A stretch of DNA of 64,000 nt, taken from NCBI RefSeq assembly GCF_002238045.1, contig NZ_NBYO01000001.1, forward strand, positions 1,630,788 through 1,694,787, read 5' to 3'. This stretch comes from Notoacmeibacter marinus (GTDB taxonomy: Bacteria; Pseudomonadota; Alphaproteobacteria; Rhizobiales; Rhizobiaceae). The position numbers and the translations under genes are program-made. The stretch's first letter is position 1; the number at the start of each line of letters is the position of its first letter. Shown piece after piece: positions 60,268 through 64,000 of this stretch. The notes under the pieces were generated by a model. That model saw only the letters and a list, made by a program, of their open reading frames with translations. It made no database searches and was not told the DNA's origin.

Positions 60268-61218
60268 CTACGTGCCTGGGTTGCTTATGCGATTGCCGGG
60301 CGTATCGGCTGCTATCCGACTCAGTCGCGACTGGCCGACCTGTCGACGAAGCCAGTTGGTGAATTGCATCGTTAGCGGTTTGTTCAAGCCTGCGGGGGTG
60401 GCGATATAATAGCTCCGACCATAGGCGTCCGGCACGGATGTCAACTCGACGAGCGCGCCGGCAGCCAGCTCTTCTTCAATGAGGTATATGGGTAGGATCG
60501 CCGCGCCAAGCCCGGCGCTGGCCGCAGCGATAATCAGGGAAAACTGATCGAAATAGCTGCCCGTGCGGCCCGATCCGGTGGTTCCCTTCAAAGTCTGTCG
60601 AAACGCTTCCCAGAGCATTGGTCGTGACGTCAGGTGAAGAAGCGGAACGTCGAAAAGCCGAGCCGGCTCGTGCAATTCGAACCGGCGCACCAGATCGGGC
60701 GCAGCGACAGCGACAAGTTCTTCCTGGCAGAGCGGCGTCAGCTGCATTCCCGGCCAGTCGTCGGTGCCGAAATGAATGGCAAGATCGATCCGACTTTCCT
60801 CCAGATCGAAAGGCTCGCTTCGGCTGTGGACGACCAGTTCCAGATCGGATCGCTCGGCGCGGAAGTGTTTCAATCGCGGAATGAGCCATCGTGCTCCGAA
60901 GGTCGGAAGCACTGCTATGGAGAGGATCTCCCGGGAGCTGCCTGCCGCCACCGCATTGCCGATGGTATGACGGAGGCGTTCCAGATCGAGGTAGAGACGA
61001 CCGGCAAGACTGCGACCCGCATCCGTCAGCCGAACGCCACGCCCTTCGCGCCTGAACAGCGCCGCACCGATCTGTTCCTCCAGCTCCTTCACATGCCGAC
61101 TGACGGCGCCCTGCGTCAGCCCCAGTTCCTCGGCGGCGGCGGTAAAGCTCTGATGTCGCGCCGCGGCGTCGAAACATCGGAGAGTCGCAAGGCTTGGTAG
61201 AGGCAGCGCGCTTTGCAT
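60268..61218 (-). CDS. LysR-family transcriptional regulator (GcvA-like)
   Basis: About 316 residues. The winged helix (LPSLATLRCFDAAARHQSFTAAAEELGLTQGAVSRHVKELEEQIGAALFRREGRGVRLTDAG) is followed by a type 2 periplasmic-binding fold effector domain (LSIAVLPTFGARWLIPRL, DLAIHFGTDDWPG, GLGAAILPIYLIEEELAAGALVEL). I choose ATG 61218; the in-frame ATG 61242 lies inside the putative operator. It diverges from the saccharopine dehydrogenase-like gene (61323) and probably activates that operon in response to an amino acid or its catabolite. Confidence 0.88.
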   Translation of the reverse strand: MQSALPLPSLATLRCFDAAARHQSFTAAAEELGLTQGAVSRHVKELEEQIGAALFRREGRGVRLTDAGRSLAGRLYLDLERLRHTIGNAVAAGSSREILSIAVLPTFGARWLIPRLKHFRAERSDLELVVHSRSEPFDLEESRIDLAIHFGTDDWPGMQLTPLCQEELVAVAAPDLVRRFELHEPARLFDVPLLHLTSRPMLWEAFRQTLKGTTGSGRTGSYFDQFSLIIAAASAGLGAAILPIYLIEEELAAGALVELTSVPDAYGRSYYIATPAGLNKPLTMQFTNWLRRQVGQSRLSRIAADTPGNRISNPGT

Positions 61219-61223
61219 GACGA

Positions 61224-61279
61224 TTCCATTACAATTACTCATGGAAAAATGCAGGAAGATACCGTTTTCTGCAATGGAA
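61224..61279. promoter_or_regulatory. LysR-type operator TTCCAT-N11-ATGGAA with a further half-site
   Basis: TTCCAT (61224-61229), 11 bases, ATGGAA (61241-61246) form a perfect 6-bp inverted repeat of the T-N11-A class of LysR sites; a second ATGGAA half occurs at 61274-61279. They lie in the 104-base gap between the regulator and the divergent operon. The layout matches a recognition site plus an activation half-site. Confidence 0.65.
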
Positions 61280-61322
61280 AACCGACTAATGTCTTGCCGA
61301 TCACAGGGTGGATAGGCTGGAC

Positions 61323-62381
61323 ATGAAAAAAATCGCTGTTCTCGGGTTGGGCAAGGTCGGTGCGCTCGCAGGCGCCTTGCTTCATGACGCTGGCTTCGAT
61401 GTGGTCGGTTTCGATACAGCGCCGCAAGACACTACGCTGCCATTCGAAACACGGCGGATCGATGTGGCCGACACCACAGCGCTCGGATCGGCGCTAGCCG
61501 CATTCGACGCCGTTCTTTCCTGCCTTCCCTATTCGTTCAACATCGAAGTGGCCCGGCAGGCGCACGCGCTCGGTCTGCATTATTTCGATCTGACCGAGGA
61601 TGTGCCAACCACGCAGGCGATCATCGAACTGTCGAAGACGTCGAAAGGGCTGATGGCCCCGCAATGCGGCCTTGCGCCCGGCTTCGTCGGCATTGTCGGC
61701 GCCAGTCTCATCGACCAGTTCGACGCATGCCGGTCCTGCCGCATGCGCGTCGGCGCGCTTCCCCAGCATCCCTCCGGCCTCATGGGATATTCTTTCAACT
61801 GGTCGCCGGAAGGCGTCGTGAACGAATATCTGAACGATTGCGAGGTGCTGGAAGACGGCGTGATCAAATCCGTCTCGCCGATGGAATGGGTAGAGAAGAT
61901 CGTGATCGGCGGCATCGAACTTGAGGCCTTCACCACATCGGGCGGCCTGGGCACGATGTGCGAGACCTACAGGGGACGGGTGCCGAACATGGACTACAAG
62001 ACGATGCGTTATCCCGGCCATGTCGCGCTGATGAACTTCTTCTTCCACGAATTGCTGATGCGGGAGCGGCGGCAGGAGGCCGGCGATATTCTGGTCAACG
62101 CCAAACCGCCCGTGAATGACGACATCGTCTATATCCACGTCTCTGCGGAAGGCATGTGCGGCGATCGGCTGGAGCGGCGCGAATTCGTGCGTGCGCTGAA
62201 ACCGATCGAGATCGGCGGGAAATTCCGCACGGCGATTGCCTGGACCACGGCCTCGTCCGTCGCGGCGGTCATGGAAATGGTTCGTGACGGAACATTGCCG
62301 AACAAGGGGTTCCTGAAGCAGGAGGATATCCCGCTTGACGCCTTTCTGAAGACCCGCAACGGCGCCCGCTATGCAGCTTGA
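61323..62381 (+). CDS. Saccharopine dehydrogenase-family oxidoreductase
   Basis: A 352-residue protein. The Rossmann motif is VLGLGKVGALAGALLHDAGFDVVGFD, then CLPYSFNIEVARQAHALGLHYFDLTED, PQCGLAPGFVGIVGASLID, and the catalytic-domain segments of the saccharopine/homospermidine group. Family members include saccharopine dehydrogenase and L-lysine 6-dehydrogenase; the exact substrate is not certain. ATG 61323 was chosen although the ribosome site is weak. It overlaps the aminotransferase gene by 11 bases and is followed by a glutaryl-CoA dehydrogenase, so a role in lysine or related amino-acid catabolism is likely. Confidence 0.78.
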   Translation: MKKIAVLGLGKVGALAGALLHDAGFDVVGFDTAPQDTTLPFETRRIDVADTTALGSALAAFDAVLSCLPYSFNIEVARQAHALGLHYFDLTEDVPTTQAIIELSKTSKGLMAPQCGLAPGFVGIVGASLIDQFDACRSCRMRVGALPQHPSGLMGYSFNWSPEGVVNEYLNDCEVLEDGVIKSVSPMEWVEKIVIGGIELEAFTTSGGLGTMCETYRGRVPNMDYKTMRYPGHVALMNFFFHELLMRERRQEAGDILVNAKPPVNDDIVYIHVSAEGMCGDRLERREFVRALKPIEIGGKFRTAIAWTTASSVAAVMEMVRDGTLPNKGFLKQEDIPLDAFLKTRNGARYAA

Positions 62382-63564
62382 AGCAACCGGAAAATTCCAG
62401 CCGGCAACGCGTATGGACGGACTGGCCCTGTCCGAGATCGTGCAGATATCGGAAAGAGCCGCGGAGCTGCGCGCGGAAGGCCGTGATATCGTTGCTCTCA
62501 GTACGGGCGAGCCGGATTTTCCGACGCCGCCCTACGTCATCACCGCCGCGCGGGATGCGGCTCTTGCCGGCCAAACACGATATACGCCAACGGCCGGCAC
62601 CGCGATGCTGCGGGACGCCATAGCCCATAGGGTGGGGGCGGCACGCAATAACGTCATCGTCTCGACCGGTGCGAAGCAGGTGCTCGCCAATGCTTTGATG
62701 GCGACGCTCGATCCGGGCGACGAGGTTATCATCCCTGCACCGTACTGGACCAGCTATTCCGATATTGTGCGTCTTTGCCAGGCGCGAACGGTCACGGTGC
62801 CATGCCAGATGACGGACGGCTTCAAACTTTCGCCGAAGTCTCTGGAGCAGGCGATCACGCCACACACACGCTGGCTGATGCTCAATTCGCCATCCAACCC
62901 GTCCGGCGCCGTCTATTCGGCTGACGAGTTCGTTGCGCTCGCCGCAGTGCTCGAGCGCTATCCAGACGTGTGGGTGATCTCCGACGAAATCTACCAGCAT
63001 CTGACCTATGGCGAATTTGCCTCCTTTGCTGCCGTCGCGCCGGCACTGAAAGAGCGCGTATTGACCGTCAACGGGGTGTCGAAGGCCTGGTCGATGACGG
63101 GCTGGCGTATTGGCTGGGGTATCGGCCCCTCCGCGCTTATTGCCGCCATGACCGCCGTGCAGGGGCAGTTTACGTCGGGCGCCAGTTCCGTCTCGCAGGC
63201 TGGCGCGCTGGCCGCCATTCTTGGCGACCGAGCGCTGCTGGCTGAGCGCTGTGCGGTCATGAAGGGCCGGCGCGATTACGTCGTTTCCGCGCTGAACGAG
63301 ATGCCCGGTCTGCAGTGCGCGGTGCCGGACGGTGCATTTTACGCTTTTCCATCCTGCGCCGGGCTTCTTGAAGATGCGGGTGGACCTTTTGATAGCGATG
63401 CGGCGTTCTGCACATGGCTTCTGGAAGAAGCAGGCGTCGCACTGGTACCGGGGCGGGCCTTCGGACTGCCGGGGCATGTCCGTCTTTCCTTTGCCTATTC
63501 CGACACGGAGTTGTCGGACGCGCTCGCACGCATGGCCAAAGCTTTGAGAGGATTGACGCGATGA
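62371..63564 (+). CDS. Class I/II PLP-dependent aminotransferase (aspartate/AlaAT-like)
   Basis: A 397-residue fold-type I aminotransferase. Landmarks are [31 protein letters not shown] (Asn for PLP), D205 (VISDEIYQ), Schiff-base K238 ([16 protein letters not shown]) and the C-terminal carboxylate-binding Arg in HVRLSFAYS. It belongs to the aspartate/AatA-type group with broad donor range. It overlaps the upstream and downstream genes (the latter by four bases), so it likely removes the amino group in the same catabolic route. Confidence 0.86.
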   Translation: MQLEATGKFQPATRMDGLALSEIVQISERAAELRAEGRDIVALSTGEPDFPTPPYVITAARDAALAGQTRYTPTAGTAMLRDAIAHRVGAARNNVIVSTGAKQVLANALMATLDPGDEVIIPAPYWTSYSDIVRLCQARTVTVPCQMTDGFKLSPKSLEQAITPHTRWLMLNSPSNPSGAVYSADEFVALAAVLERYPDVWVISDEIYQHLTYGEFASFAAVAPALKERVLTVNGVSKAWSMTGWRIGWGIGPSALIAAMTAVQGQFTSGASSVSQAGALAAILGDRALLAERCAVMKGRRDYVVSALNEMPGLQCAVPDGAFYAFPSCAGLLEDAGGPFDSDAAFCTWLLEEAGVALVPGRAFGLPGHVRLSFAYSDTELSDALARMAKALRGLTR

Positions 63565-64000
63565 GTACGACCCGCGATGAGGCCCTGACATCCTTCCTCT
63601 GGTCCGATCCATTCCTCTTGGACGCCCAGTTGACCGAAGAAGAGCGGATGATCCGCGATACGGCGGCGGCCTTCGCCGAGGACCGGCTGCTGCCGCGCGT
63701 GACCGACGCCTATCTTGAGGAGACCACCGATCCGGCGATCTTCTCCGAGATGGGGCAGGCGGGCCTGCTGGGCGTGACGGTGCCGGAAGAGTATGGCGGC
63801 GTCGGCGCGGGCTATGTCGCCTATGGCCTCGTCGCCCGCGAAGTGGAGCGCATCGATTCCGGCTACCGCTCCATGATGAGCGTGCAGTCCTCGCTCGTGA
63901 TGCATCCGATTTATGCCTACGGTTCCGAAGAGCAGCGCAGGAAATACCTGCCGAAGCTGGCCTCGGGCGAATGGATCGGCTGTTTCGGCCTGACCGAGCC
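63561..64000 (+). CDS. gcdH: Glutaryl-CoA dehydrogenase (N-terminal part, cut by window edge)
   Basis: The first 146 codons of an acyl-CoA dehydrogenase. [68 protein letters not shown] and [20 protein letters not shown] follow the glutaryl-CoA dehydrogenase consensus closely, including the [15 protein letters not shown] stretch that sets GcdH apart from short-chain acyl-CoA dehydrogenases. GcdH oxidises and decarboxylates glutaryl-CoA to crotonyl-CoA in lysine and tryptophan breakdown. The ATGA overlap with the aminotransferase fixes the start. Confidence 0.9.
   Translation, partial: MSTTRDEALTSFLWSDPFLLDAQLTEEERMIRDTAAAFAEDRLLPRVTDAYLEETTDPAIFSEMGQAGLLGVTVPEEYGGVGAGYVAYGLVAREVERIDSGYRSMMSVQSSLVMHPIYAYGSEEQRRKYLPKLASGEWIGCFGLTE

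Noticed and set aside
1-64000. tRNA, rRNA or CRISPR arrays
   Set aside because: No cloverleaf-like sequence, rRNA segment or regularly spaced repeat was noticed in the gaps; I could not run a covariance model, so a missed small RNA is possible.

Overview
The window is 64 kb of dense, GC-rich DNA with short gaps, ATGA-type overlaps and TTG/GTG starts. Gene families and codon use suggest an alphaproteobacterium of the Hyphomicrobiales (Rhizobiales) type; this is inferred from gene content, not from a marker gene. No rRNA, tRNA or CRISPR array was seen. Nearly everything is catabolic or transport-related.

Region by region. (1) 0-3.8 kb: a SorC-type sugar-phosphate regulator, cut by the window edge, diverges from an operon for a glycerol-1-phosphate dehydrogenase-like enzyme, a HAD phosphatase and a class II (fuculose-phosphate type) aldolase. 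(2) 3.9-4.9 kb: a decayed IS3-family element. (3) 4.9-26.7 kb: a sugar/sugar-acid island with two RbsABC-type ABC importers, a DctPQM TRAP importer, a uronate dehydrogenase-like enzyme, an SMP-30 lactonase, two SDRs, a 2-hydroxyacid dehydrogenase, an RraA-like aldolase, KDGal kinase and KDPGal aldolase, methylglyoxal synthase, a glyoxalase-fold protein and an FMN 2-hydroxyacid oxidase. Two FCD-type GntR regulators and four copies of an ATCTGA-N4-TCAGAT palindrome tie its three operons together. (4) 27.1-44.9 kb: a quinoprotein alcohol oxidation region. It has a PQQ dehydrogenase carrying the Asp-x-Asp signature of lanthanide-dependent enzymes, a c-type cytochrome, a MxaJ/XoxJ-like binding protein, PQQ-associated ABC and beta-propeller genes, a NosR-like flavin/Fe-S membrane protein with its ApbE flavin transferase, and a LuxR response regulator, hybrid kinase and FIST protein. 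A palindrome GTNCTWAAGTAC recurs before its operons. (5) 45.2-50.4 kb: RpiR regulator, TAXI-type TRAP transporter and a universal stress protein. (6) 50.5-54.2 kb: two crotonases flanking an NDP-forming acyl-CoA synthetase. (7) 54.2-60.1 kb: malic enzyme and a fused indolepyruvate ferredoxin oxidoreductase. (8) 60.3-64 kb: a LysR regulator diverging from a saccharopine dehydrogenase-like gene, an aminotransferase and the start of glutaryl-CoA dehydrogenase, probably amino-acid (lysine-type) catabolism.

How the parts fit. Island 3 probably imports a sugar or sugar acid, oxidises and lactonises it, and splits KDPGal into pyruvate and glyceraldehyde-3-phosphate, with a possible methylglyoxal-to-lactate overflow branch. 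No sugar-acid dehydratase is visible, so the route is either unusual or completed elsewhere. Region 4 oxidises alcohols in the periplasm and passes electrons to cytochrome c and perhaps to the NosR-like protein. The two most original signals are the unreported-looking operator families in regions 3 and 4 and the pairing of a NosR/ApbE flavin module with a lanthanide-type alcohol dehydrogenase.
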